This document shows positions 46,143 through 55,667 of a stretch of 64,000 nt of DNA, piece after piece. A program made the position numbers and the translations under genes. Source of the stretch: Maribacter polysaccharolyticus. GTDB lineage: Bacteria; Bacteroidota; Bacteroidia; Flavobacteriales; Flavobacteriaceae. The notes under the pieces were generated by a model that had not been told where the DNA came from, ran no database searches, and saw only the letters and a program-made list of their open reading frames with translations. The DNA lies in the NCBI RefSeq assembly GCF_028882255.1, contig NZ_JARBUY010000002.1, positions 756,342 through 820,341 of the forward strand, in the 5' to 3' direction. Positions within the stretch are counted from its first letter, which is position 1, and the number at the start of each line of letters is the position of its first letter.

Positions 46143-48476
46143 ATGAAAACAGAAATGAACAACATGATTAATAAGTTATGGGTACTGCTTTTAGGTGTAA
46201 CCTTGACTTTTTGTGCAAACCCCAAGGATGGGGGGCAACAAAAAGAAGGCTTTGGTCTTCAATACACTCAAGCAGCTGAAAAATGGACGGAAGCCCTACC
46301 AATTGGAAATGGTAGTTTGGGCGCAATGATCTACGGTGGTGTGGCCCAGGAACATATCCAGTTTAATGAAGAAACCCTTTGGCGTGGACAGCCCCATGAT
46401 TATGCCCACGAAGGTGCAGGCGAATATCTCGGGGAAATCAGGGAATTATTAACTGAGGGTAAACAGCTTGAAGCTCAAAAATTGGCTCAGGACCATTTTA
46501 TGAGTGATCCCATAAAACAAATTCATTATCAGCCGTTTGGTGATATTTATATCGATTTTAAAGATCATGACAACTTCAAAAACTATAAACGCGAACTAAA
46601 TTTAAATAATGCCGTTGGTTCGGTATCATATACGGTTAACGATGTGGATTATAAGCGGGAGGTATTCTCCAGTTTTCCTGATCAAGTTATTGCCATACAC
46701 TTAACGGCGAGTAAAGCCAAAGCCCTTAATTTCGACTTGTGGTTGGATGCCATCCATGAAGACAAATCCGTAGTGACATCAAACGATTCGCAAACCTTGG
46801 TGGTAAAGGTGAAGGATGGTGTTTTAAGAGGTGTTTCAACCTTGAAGATAGTAACCGACGGGAATATTGAAAACACCGAAGGGAAACTTCAAATAACCAA
46901 AGCTTCAAAAGCGACGGTCTATTTGACCGCTGCAACGAATTATATCGATTTTGAAGATGTGTCGGGCAACCCTGAAAAAATAGTTCCGGAAACCTTGGCC
47001 AAGGTTTCGAATACCGATTACGAAGCCGTTAAGTCGAAACACATTGCGGATTATCAATCGTTATTCAACCGTTTTGAGATCAGTTTTGGGGATAACGGTA
47101 AATCGGCAAATCCGACCAATCAAAGGATTTACGATTTCTGGAAAGATCCCAATGATCCGCAATTGGTGGCCTTGTATGTGGAGTACGCACGCTATTTGAC
47201 CATTGCCAGTAGTCGTCCGGGAACAAAACCGGCTACACTTCAGGGTATTTGGAATGATCAATTAACCCCCCCATGGTTTAGTAGTTACACCACGAATATT
47301 AATTTGGAAATGAACTACTGGCCGGTAGAAATGTATAACTTAAGTGAATGCCACGAACCCTTGTTCGATTTAATTGAAGACCTATCGATTACGGGGGCAA
47401 AGGTTGCTAAGGCGCATTACAATGCCGACGGTTGGATCGCACACCATAATGTGGATATCTGGCGTGGTGCGGCCCCGGTCAATGCTTCACACCATGGTAT
47501 TTGGTTGGGAGGGGCAGGTTGGCTGAGCACCCATATTTGGGAGCACTATCTGTTTACACAGGACAAAGGGTTTCTAAAAGAAAGATATCCGCTTATTCGG
47601 GAGGCGGCCTTGTTCTATTCCCAATATTTATACAAAGACCCACAAACAGGATATTTAATAAGTTCCCCATCCAATTCCCCGGAAATAGGAGGTTTGGTAG
47701 CCGGGCCGACCATGGACCATCAGATTATAAGGGCCTTGTTCGATATCACTATTGAGGCAGCTGCTATTTTAGGCGAGGACGCCGATTTTACAGCCGAATT
47801 GAAAACCCTTATTCCACAAATAGCGCCAAACCAAATTGGTAAACATGGGCAGTTACAAGAGTGGTTGGAAGATAAGGACGATCCCGAGGTACATCATAGG
47901 CATGTATCCCATTTATGGGGGGTTCACCCTTGGAATGAAATCAACTATGAGGATACTCCCGAATTCATGGAGGCCGCAAAACAATCCTTAAGATTCAGAG
48001 GGGATAATGGCACCGGATGGAGTTTGGCTTGGAAAATCAATTTCTGGTCGAGGTTTAAAGATGGGGATCATGCTTATGAACTATTGCATAAACTACTGAG
48101 TCCTGCCGAAAAACCGGATGGTAAAGTCGGGGGTGGCTCGTATTCCAATTTGTTCGATGCACATCCACCGTTTCAAATCGACGGGAATTTCGGAGGGGCT
48201 TCGGGTATCTTGGAAATGCTTATTCAAAGTCAATTGGGGAAGATAGAACTACTACCGGCTTTACCGCAGGCACTACCACAGGGAAGTATTTCCGGCGTTT
48301 GCGCCCGAGGTGGTTTTGAGTTGGATTTCACTTGGGAAGATTCGCGGCTGACCGGCGTCAAGGTATTATCGAAAGCTGGTGGCAAGTGTATTTTGGTATA
48401 TGAGGATAAGCAAATGGAATTTGAAACTGAAAAGGGCGGAACATATTCTTTTGATGGCACATTACAATCATTATAA
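46143..48476 (+). CDS. GH95 alpha-L-fucosidase / alpha-L-galactosidase family protein
   Basis: The 777-residue protein has a lipoprotein signal (LTFC, Cys24). The N-terminal beta-domain opens with QYTQAAEKWTEALPIGNGSL and EETLWRGQPHDY. The (alpha/alpha)6 barrel carries QGIWNDQLTPPWFSSYTTNI, HHNVDIWRGAAPVN, ISSPSNSPEIGGLVAGPTMD and FQIDGNFGGASGILEML. These are GH95 hallmarks. GH95 enzymes invert and remove alpha-1,2-linked fucose or L-galactose. It is the third fucosidase-type enzyme in the run, which points to a substrate with several fucose linkages. Confidence 0.93.
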   Translation: MKTEMNNMINKLWVLLLGVTLTFCANPKDGGQQKEGFGLQYTQAAEKWTEALPIGNGSLGAMIYGGVAQEHIQFNEETLWRGQPHDYAHEGAGEYLGEIRELLTEGKQLEAQKLAQDHFMSDPIKQIHYQPFGDIYIDFKDHDNFKNYKRELNLNNAVGSVSYTVNDVDYKREVFSSFPDQVIAIHLTASKAKALNFDLWLDAIHEDKSVVTSNDSQTLVVKVKDGVLRGVSTLKIVTDGNIENTEGKLQITKASKATVYLTAATNYIDFEDVSGNPEKIVPETLAKVSNTDYEAVKSKHIADYQSLFNRFEISFGDNGKSANPTNQRIYDFWKDPNDPQLVALYVEYARYLTIASSRPGTKPATLQGIWNDQLTPPWFSSYTTNINLEMNYWPVEMYNLSECHEPLFDLIEDLSITGAKVAKAHYNADGWIAHHNVDIWRGAAPVNASHHGIWLGGAGWLSTHIWEHYLFTQDKGFLKERYPLIREAALFYSQYLYKDPQTGYLISSPSNSPEIGGLVAGPTMDHQIIRALFDITIEAAAILGEDADFTAELKTLIPQIAPNQIGKHGQLQEWLEDKDDPEVHHRHVSHLWGVHPWNEINYEDTPEFMEAAKQSLRFRGDNGTGWSLAWKINFWSRFKDGDHAYELLHKLLSPAEKPDGKVGGGSYSNLFDAHPPFQIDGNFGGASGILEMLIQSQLGKIELLPALPQALPQGSISGVCARGGFELDFTWEDSRLTGVKVLSKAGGKCILVYEDKQMEFETEKGGTYSFDGTLQSL

Positions 48477-48486
48477 AATAGCAGAC

Positions 48487-49869
48487 ATGAAAAAATTAGC
48501 AATCCTTTTGACCCTTGTTTTTGGTTGGAGCCATTTGGTCTTGGCCCAAAAGAAAACAGAAAAACCCAACGTGATACTGATCTTCACCGACGATCAAGGC
48601 TATCAGGATGTCGGGGTTTTTGGGTCCCCTTTGATCAGTACGCCAAACTTGGATACGATGGCATCAAACGGGATGAAGTTTACCGATTTTTATTCGGCAT
48701 CCTCAGTATGTTCACCCTCGAGGGCGGCGTTGTTAACAGGGGCATACCCTCCCCGTATCGGAGTGCCCGAAGTGCTATGGCCCAACAAACCCGGGGGATT
48801 GTCGAATGAGGAGTATACGATAGCCGATATGCTGAAAACCCAAGAGTATGCCACGGCTTGTATCGGGAAATGGCATTTAGGGGATAAGGATCAATATATG
48901 CCGACCGCCCAAGGATTCGATATGTATTATGGTATTCCATATAGCAACGATATGTCGGTTTATCCAGAAGCAAAGGTCTCAAAACACATTTTATTCAGGG
49001 AAGGGATGACCATGGATAGCCTTAGGCAAAAGAAATGGAGGAAAGGTAAAGTTCCGTTAACCGAGCAAAACGAAATCATCGAATATCCCGTAGATCAAAA
49101 CACATTGACCCAGCGCTATACCAAAAAGGCATTGGAGTTTATTGAAGAGCATAAAGAAGGCCCTTTCTTTTTATACCTGGCACACTCAATGCCCCATATT
49201 CCATTACATGCCTCAGAAGCATTTAAAGGAAAGAGTAAACGAGGTCTGTATGGGGACGTGATCGAGGAAATTGATTGGAGTGTAGGTGAAATTTTAAAAA
49301 CCTTGGACACTTTAGGCTTGGACGACAATACTTTGGTGATCTTTACTTCGGATAACGGACCGTGGAATTTAAAGAACGGACATGGCGGTAGCGCCTATCC
49401 ATTGCGGGGTTATAAGTTCGACACCTATGAAGGCGGCATGCGTGAGCCCATGATCGCACAATGGAAGGGGAAAATACCGGCGAATACCGTTTGCAACGAG
49501 CTTGCTTCAACGATTGATATCTTACCCACATTAGCCTATTTGACCCATAGTGCATTACCCGAAAAACCTATCGATGGCAAGAATATCTGGAAATTGTTGT
49601 CCGGTAAGAAAAGTAAATCACCCCATTACAAGGAAGGGTTTTATTACTATAAGGAATCAACCTTGGAAGCCGTGCGAAAAGGCGATTGGAAATTAAGGGT
49701 TACCACAGACGGGGTCGCTTTATATAACCTGAAGGAAGACATTTCAGAAAGTAGGAATATAGCCTCCGAACACCCTAAAATCGTTGAAAAATTGCAAAAA
49801 ATGATGGAAGGGTTTGATAAGGAGCTACAAGGGAACAAAAGGAATAAGGAACATTTATTAAAGAAATAA
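48487..49869 (+). CDS. S1 family sulfatase, secreted (6)
   Basis: The 460-residue product starts at the ATG at 48487, ten bases after GH95, giving a standard signal peptide (MKKLAILLTLVFGWSHLVLA). A longer frame from 48379 lies inside GH95 and is rejected. The signature ASSVCSPSRAALLTGAYPPR has Cys75; IFTSDNGPWNLKNGHGGSAY and KFDTYEGGMREPMIAQWKG complete the S1 pattern, like arylsulfatase A/GalNAc-sulfatase types. Its stop overlaps the next start by one base (TAATG), so the two are coupled. Confidence 0.92.
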   Translation: MKKLAILLTLVFGWSHLVLAQKKTEKPNVILIFTDDQGYQDVGVFGSPLISTPNLDTMASNGMKFTDFYSASSVCSPSRAALLTGAYPPRIGVPEVLWPNKPGGLSNEEYTIADMLKTQEYATACIGKWHLGDKDQYMPTAQGFDMYYGIPYSNDMSVYPEAKVSKHILFREGMTMDSLRQKKWRKGKVPLTEQNEIIEYPVDQNTLTQRYTKKALEFIEEHKEGPFFLYLAHSMPHIPLHASEAFKGKSKRGLYGDVIEEIDWSVGEILKTLDTLGLDDNTLVIFTSDNGPWNLKNGHGGSAYPLRGYKFDTYEGGMREPMIAQWKGKIPANTVCNELASTIDILPTLAYLTHSALPEKPIDGKNIWKLLSGKKSKSPHYKEGFYYYKESTLEAVRKGDWKLRVTTDGVALYNLKEDISESRNIASEHPKIVEKLQKMMEGFDKELQGNKRNKEHLLKK

Positions 49870-51419
49870 TGTCAATACAATCGATTCTGAAAATAGCAGT
49901 ACTCAGTGTTGTACTATGCTCGTGCAAGTCAAAAAAGGAGCCAGTACAACCCAACATCATTTATATATTGGCTGATGATTTGGGGTATGGCGATGTTTCA
50001 TCGTATAATGAGAATTCCAAGATAAAGACACAGTACATCGATAACCTGGCTTCAGAAGGCGTCATGTTCACCGATGCGCATACCAGTTCTTCGGTTTGTA
50101 CGCCCACCCGTTATGGTGTTTTGACAGGACGTTATAATTGGCGTACCACCCTTAAAAAAGGGGTGTTAAGCGGGTATTCCAAATCACTCATACAACAAGA
50201 GGAAACGACGGTTGCCGATTTTTTGAATGAAAATGGGTACGCTACGGCATATATCGGAAAATGGCACTTAGGGTGGGATTGGGCCTTGGAAAATACCGAT
50301 TCATTGGATATTGACCATCTAAAGGCCCGTCCCGCGGTAGATTATACCATACCGGTTAAAAACGGACCGAATACCCACGGATTCGATTATAGTTATGGCT
50401 TTTGTGGTTCTTTGGATATGCCCCCTTATGTATGGGTTGAAAATGGCATGCCAACTAGGGTGCCGACAGATACCACCAAGGGCAAAAAAGGTCAGGCAAC
50501 CTGGAGAAAAGGACCGACATCCAAAGATTTTTCCCATGAAGAGGCCCTGCCGGAGATTACGGAACGCACGGTGAATTTTATTGCTGAAAATGCCAATAAG
50601 GATAAACCGTTTTTCATTTATATGCCATTACCTGCACCGCATACCCCTATTCTTCCCACCAAGGAGTTTCAAGGGAAAAGTGGCTTGGATAACCCATATG
50701 GGGATTTTGTTTTAATGGTTGATTGGGTGGTTGGTGAAGTCACAAAGGCATTGGAACAAAATGGGATTTCCGAAAACACATTGATCGTTTTTACCAGTGA
50801 TAACGGTTGTTCCCCCGCTGCCAATTATAAACAACTAAAGGCCAAAGGGCATAATCCAAGTTATGTCTTTAGGGGTTTTAAATCCGATATTTATGAAGGA
50901 GGCCATCGCGTACCGTATATCATGAGTTGGAAAGGAACCATTGAACCCACCAAATCGGATCAGTTGGTTTGTACTACGGATTTGTTTGCGACCGTAGCCG
51001 ATTTAATAGGGGTCGATTATGCCGATGATGTAGCTGTTGATAGCTATAGTCACCTTGCGGCAACGAACATAAAATCGCAAAAACCTTTAAGGAAAAGTAT
51101 TGTACACCATTCCGTTGATGGGGAGTTCGCCTATAGAAAAGGAGACTATAAAGTCAATTTTTGTTTCGGTTCCGGTGGTTGGAGCTACCCAAGTAAGAAT
51201 GTAAAGAAAGCGATTTTGGACACTTTACCCAAAGTGCAGCTCTATAATGTAAAAGTGGATATGGCAGAACAAAACAACCTCCAAGCCGAATTTCCGGAAG
51301 TAATCGCCGAATATAGGACCGATTTACTGCAAATCATCAATAACGGTAGAAGTACCGAGGGGGAAAAGCAAAAGAATGACGCCGTTGAGGATTGGCCACA
51401 ATTGGAGCACATAAAATAA
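49869..51419 (+). CDS. S1 family sulfatase, lipoprotein (7)
   Basis: The 516-residue protein has a lipobox (VVLCSC, Cys19), PNIIYILADDLGYGDVSSYN, and the signature HTSSSVCTPTRYGVLTGRYN with Cys77. VFTSDNGCSPAANYKQLKAK and the C-terminal IINNGRSTEGEKQKNDAVED match the sulfatase at 59826 segment by segment, so the two are paralogues. It overlaps the previous sulfatase stop by one base. Confidence 0.93.
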   Translation: MSIQSILKIAVLSVVLCSCKSKKEPVQPNIIYILADDLGYGDVSSYNENSKIKTQYIDNLASEGVMFTDAHTSSSVCTPTRYGVLTGRYNWRTTLKKGVLSGYSKSLIQQEETTVADFLNENGYATAYIGKWHLGWDWALENTDSLDIDHLKARPAVDYTIPVKNGPNTHGFDYSYGFCGSLDMPPYVWVENGMPTRVPTDTTKGKKGQATWRKGPTSKDFSHEEALPEITERTVNFIAENANKDKPFFIYMPLPAPHTPILPTKEFQGKSGLDNPYGDFVLMVDWVVGEVTKALEQNGISENTLIVFTSDNGCSPAANYKQLKAKGHNPSYVFRGFKSDIYEGGHRVPYIMSWKGTIEPTKSDQLVCTTDLFATVADLIGVDYADDVAVDSYSHLAATNIKSQKPLRKSIVHHSVDGEFAYRKGDYKVNFCFGSGGWSYPSKNVKKAILDTLPKVQLYNVKVDMAEQNNLQAEFPEVIAEYRTDLLQIINNGRSTEGEKQKNDAVEDWPQLEHIK

Positions 51420-51426
51420 AGTCAAC

Positions 51427-54126
51427 ATGAATTTAAAAGTATACAAGTTGAAATACTTACGAAGAATAACACTGATTGCCCTTACTGGAATATGTATTTG
51501 GTCATGTTCCCAAAATCGGGACGATGAAAATCCGGCTTATAAGGATCCCAACCTTTCTGTCGATGAACGTGTTGAAGATTTATTGGGTCGAATGACATTG
51601 GAAGAAAAGTTCTGGCAAATGTTCATGATTCCCGGGGATTTAAGCATTGGAAAAGATAAGTTGAAGCATGGTATTTTCGGTTTCCAGATTTCATCCAAAG
51701 GAAAGAATGACAATGCCGCTGAACAAATTATGGACTACGGTTCAACGGGAAGTGCCAAACAAATGGCAGAGGAAATTAATGAAATACAACGTTACTTTAT
51801 AGAGGAGTCGCGTTTGGGCATTCCTATCATCCCGTTTAATGAAGCCTTGCATGGTTTGGCCCGTGATGGAGCCACGGCTTATCCACAGGCTATCGCTTTG
51901 GCCGCGACCTGGGATACCACTTTAGTGGGGAATGTGGCCAAAGCGATTACAAAAGAAACCAAAACCAGGGGTATTAGACAAATACTTTCACCTGTTCTGA
52001 ATATCGCCAGGGATGTACGTTGGGGGCGTGTTGAGGAGACCTATGGGGAGGATCCCTATTTGACCACACAAATGGCATCTGCTTTTATAGGGGCCTTTGA
52101 ACGTGAGGATGTCATTACCACGCCAAAACATTTTGTGGCCAATGTGGGCGCAGGAGGCAGGGACAGTTACCCTATTAGTTTTAACGAACGCCTGTTGGAG
52201 GAAATCTATTTTCCGGCATTTAAAACCGTATTTCAAAAAACCGGGGCAAGGTCTGTAATGACGGCCTATAATTCTGTTGATGGTAGTCCGTCTACCTCAA
52301 ACGAATGGTTGCTTCGAAAAAAGTTGAAAGAAGAATGGGGCTTTGACGGGTTTGTGATTTCTGATGCGGGAGCAACGGGAGGGGCCAATGTGTTGCATTT
52401 TACTGCGGCAAACTACGCAGAATCCACCGAAGACGCCGTTGAAGCGGGATTGGATGTCATGTTTCAAACCAATTACAATCACTATCCACTTTTCTGGGAA
52501 GCCTATGAAAAAGGGATGGTTGACTTAGCCGCCATAGACGAAGCGGTAAGTCGTATCCTAAAGGCAAAATTCGAATTGGGATTGTTCGAGGATCCATATG
52601 TCGATGCAAAGGAAGCTGCACTTTGGAACGGTCACAAAGACCATAGGGAGTTGGCCCGGACAGCAGCGGCCAAATCCATGGTATTGTTAAAGAATCAAGA
52701 TCAAGTGTTGCCGTTGAAAAAGGCGGCCAAAGTGGCCCTTATCGGGTATGATGCCAAGGCTGCCCGTTTAGGGGGGTATAGCGGTCCCGGTAACGACAAA
52801 GTCTCCATATATGATGGGGTCGTCAATAAAATTGGGGAGGCCAATGTTTCCTATGCAGAAGGAGTTACCTTTAAAGAAGAATCCTATAAAGTGGTTGCCC
52901 CAGAATTCCTTTCTACCGTTGAAGATGGAGAAAAAAAGGCCGGCCTAAGTGCATCGTATTTTGATAATATCAAACTTAGCGGTACGCCAAAAGTGGAGCG
53001 AATCGATAAAAAGATCCAATTTGGATGGACCCTCTTTTCCCCGCATGAGGATTTACCCTACGATTGGTTTTCTGCACGATGGACAGGGAAATTAAAGGCG
53101 CCCAAATCAGGTTTGGTCCATATCGGTATTGAAGGAAATGACGGGTATCGATTTTACTTGGACGGGGAATTGATTATCGACAATTGGCAGAAACAATCCT
53201 ATAACACCGTAGTAAAACCGTTCAGGTTCCAAGCAGGTAGGGAATATGATATAAAATTGGAGTATTTTGAATCCGCAGGGAATGCCAAGTTCAAGATGAT
53301 ATGGGATCATGGTGTAGTGGACAATTTGGACAAACAAATTTCAGATGCAGTTTCAGCAGCTAAAAAAAGCGATGTGGCTGTAGTGGTTGCCGGTATACAT
53401 GAGGGCGAATTCAGGGACAGGGCCCTATTGGATTTACCGGAAAATCAAGAAAGATTAATTAACGCCGTTGCTAAAACAGGTAAACCCACGGTAGTTATAC
53501 TCGTTGGGGGTAGTGCCATTACCATGGCCGATTGGAAACCAAATGTCGATGGAATATTGATGGCTTGGTATCCGGGCGAAAACGGTGGTAATGGCTTGGC
53601 CGATGTGTTGTTCGGGGATGTGAGTCCGGCAGGGCGTTTACCCATTACCTTCCCTGTTGATGCGGCCCAATGTCCGTTGTATTATAACAATAAACCCACG
53701 GGAAGGGGCGATAATTACCATAACCTTACCGGGCAACCTTTGTTTCCTTTCGGTTACGGGTTGAGCTATTCGTCTTTCGAATATACCGACCTTGAGTTCA
53801 GTAAAAACAATATCGCCAAGAATGATACCGTCCAAGTTTCCTGTACAGTGGAGAATACCGGTCAATTTGACGGGGATGAAGTGGTTCAACTGTATATCAG
53901 GGATGAATTGGCTTCAGTGTCAAGACCTATAAAGGAATTGAAAGGGTTTCAACGTATTTCATTGAAAGCGGGGGAGAAAAAGCAAGTCACATTTGAGCTG
54001 GATCCGGAAAAATTATCCATGCTGGATAAAGATTTGAACCGGGTAGTGGAATCCGGGGATTTTAGGGTCATGATCGGAGCGTCATCAAAGGATATTCGTC
54101 TAAGAGGTATATTAAACGTAAAATAG
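51427..54126 (+). CDS. GH3 glycosidase with PA14 domain, lipoprotein
   Basis: The 899-residue product has a basic N-terminus and lipobox (ICIWSC, Cys27). The GH3 domain shows IIPFNEALHGLARDGATAYP, NIARDVRWGRVEETYGEDPY and GFVISDAGATGG with nucleophile Asp313. A PA14 domain lies around 520-650, and a fibronectin-III-like domain ends the protein. Unlike the GH3 at 38791 it follows the broader beta-glucosidase/xylosidase branch. The substrate is unknown. It is followed six bases later by a GH30. Confidence 0.92.
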   Translation: MNLKVYKLKYLRRITLIALTGICIWSCSQNRDDENPAYKDPNLSVDERVEDLLGRMTLEEKFWQMFMIPGDLSIGKDKLKHGIFGFQISSKGKNDNAAEQIMDYGSTGSAKQMAEEINEIQRYFIEESRLGIPIIPFNEALHGLARDGATAYPQAIALAATWDTTLVGNVAKAITKETKTRGIRQILSPVLNIARDVRWGRVEETYGEDPYLTTQMASAFIGAFEREDVITTPKHFVANVGAGGRDSYPISFNERLLEEIYFPAFKTVFQKTGARSVMTAYNSVDGSPSTSNEWLLRKKLKEEWGFDGFVISDAGATGGANVLHFTAANYAESTEDAVEAGLDVMFQTNYNHYPLFWEAYEKGMVDLAAIDEAVSRILKAKFELGLFEDPYVDAKEAALWNGHKDHRELARTAAAKSMVLLKNQDQVLPLKKAAKVALIGYDAKAARLGGYSGPGNDKVSIYDGVVNKIGEANVSYAEGVTFKEESYKVVAPEFLSTVEDGEKKAGLSASYFDNIKLSGTPKVERIDKKIQFGWTLFSPHEDLPYDWFSARWTGKLKAPKSGLVHIGIEGNDGYRFYLDGELIIDNWQKQSYNTVVKPFRFQAGREYDIKLEYFESAGNAKFKMIWDHGVVDNLDKQISDAVSAAKKSDVAVVVAGIHEGEFRDRALLDLPENQERLINAVAKTGKPTVVILVGGSAITMADWKPNVDGILMAWYPGENGGNGLADVLFGDVSPAGRLPITFPVDAAQCPLYYNNKPTGRGDNYHNLTGQPLFPFGYGLSYSSFEYTDLEFSKNNIAKNDTVQVSCTVENTGQFDGDEVVQLYIRDELASVSRPIKELKGFQRISLKAGEKKQVTFELDPEKLSMLDKDLNRVVESGDFRVMIGASSKDIRLRGILNVK

Positions 54127-54132
54127 TAAGTA

Positions 54133-55566
54133 ATGAAAGTATTAAAAGGAATAGCAGTTATAGCTTTGGCATTGTTTTCTTCCTGTACGCAGGAGCCTGA
54201 TGTACAGGTGAATTGGATAAGTTCTACCAACGATAAGCCTTGGGAGACCAAAGTCTATACCGGAAACACCGAGGGGGCGGTGGCCAAAATTTCCATCGAT
54301 TTGGATCTAAGCAAAAAGCAACAGACCATTGATGGATTCGGAGGTTGTTTCAATGAATTGGGTTGGGAAGCCTTAGGTATGGTCACTGCCGAAGAAAAGC
54401 AAGATATCCTAAACGACTTGTTCAACACTGATTCGGGCTGCAAATTCAATCTTTGTAGAATGCCGATAGGGGCCAATGACTATGCGGTTAACTGGTATAG
54501 CCATAACGAAACCGAGGGGGATTTCGCTATGGAAAACTTCAGTATCGATAGGGATAAGGAACGGTTGATCCCATACATCAAGGAAGCACAAAAGTTAAAT
54601 CCGAACGTACAGGTTTGGGCCTCTCCATGGTGTCCACCTTCTTGGATGAAGCACAGTAAGCATTATGCCTGCAAGTCGAACCCCGAGTTTAACGATCTAC
54701 CGGAAGAATGGAGCTCAACCGAAGAGTTGGTATCCCGTTTTATTACAGAACCGGAATATTTTGAAGCGTATGCATTGTACTTTGCGAAGTTTGTAAAAGC
54801 TTACGAAGAAGCAGGTATCGATATTAGTGCGGTACATGTTCAAAACGAATACAATTCTGCACAAAACTTTCCATCCTGTGTTTGGAACCCTCAAGATTTA
54901 GGGATTTTCATTGCAGATTATTTAGGGCCCAAATTCGAATCGGAGAACTTGGATACGGAGATTTGGTTGGGTACCGTAGAGCGTCCACAATTGGAAAGGG
55001 TAACCGATGTTATTGAGTATAAGAATGCAAAAGAGTATGTAGATGGAATCGGTTTTCAGTGGGCCGGTAAAGGGGCGATAGAAGCGGTTCATGCCACTTA
55101 TCCCGAAATGCGATTGATGCAGACCGAAACCGAATGCGGAGATGGGTCCAACGATTGGAAAGCGGCTGAACATACCTTCGGCTTAATGAAGCATTATTTT
55201 GAAAACGGCGCGAATTCGTACATGTATTGGAATATGGTATTGGATGAAACGGGCAAAAGCCAATGGGGTTGGAAACAAAATTCAATGATCTCTATCGACA
55301 GTAAGACCAAGGCCATCGTGTACAATCCTGAATTCTACTTAATGAAACATTTGAGCGCTTATGTGGCACCAGGCTCTGTAAAGTTATTGGCTGCCGGGGA
55401 TGTCGACAATACCATTGCTTTTTACAATGAAGCCGATAAAACCGTAGTCCTTTTGACGTATAACGATACGGATGAAAAGCAAGAACTCAATGTTACCATA
55501 GGGGAGGAAGTCGTAAAGGCAGCCATTGAGGGTAAATCGTTCAACACCTTGGTGGTTTCGATTTAA
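54133..55566 (+). CDS. GH30 glycosidase (2), lipoprotein
   Basis: The 477-residue protein has a lipobox (LFSSC, Cys18) and the GH30 fold: KKQQTIDGFGGCFNELGWEA, HVQNEYNSAQNF (acid/base Glu239) and LMQTETECGDGSNDWKAAEH (nucleophile Glu332). It is a diverged paralogue of the GH30 at 37361, with extra cysteines. GH30 of this type hydrolyses beta-linked glucose, xylose or fucose; which one cannot be told. It is the last gene before the only gap over 100 bp in the long run. Confidence 0.93.
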   Translation: MKVLKGIAVIALALFSSCTQEPDVQVNWISSTNDKPWETKVYTGNTEGAVAKISIDLDLSKKQQTIDGFGGCFNELGWEALGMVTAEEKQDILNDLFNTDSGCKFNLCRMPIGANDYAVNWYSHNETEGDFAMENFSIDRDKERLIPYIKEAQKLNPNVQVWASPWCPPSWMKHSKHYACKSNPEFNDLPEEWSSTEELVSRFITEPEYFEAYALYFAKFVKAYEEAGIDISAVHVQNEYNSAQNFPSCVWNPQDLGIFIADYLGPKFESENLDTEIWLGTVERPQLERVTDVIEYKNAKEYVDGIGFQWAGKGAIEAVHATYPEMRLMQTETECGDGSNDWKAAEHTFGLMKHYFENGANSYMYWNMVLDETGKSQWGWKQNSMISIDSKTKAIVYNPEFYLMKHLSAYVAPGSVKLLAAGDVDNTIAFYNEADKTVVLLTYNDTDEKQELNVTIGEEVVKAAIEGKSFNTLVVSI

Positions 55567-55667
55567 TATGCTTAAGCCTTAAATGGAAATTAAAGGGTTA
55601 TGAATGTATTTGGGGTGCACTCATTTTATGGGGTGTAAATCAAAAGGGTAAAGATTATAGTTCGATC

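Noticed and set aside
48379-48486. Upstream extension of sulfatase 6
   Set aside because: It lies inside GH95 in another frame and would place the signal peptide internally; ATG 48487 gives a proper signal peptide.
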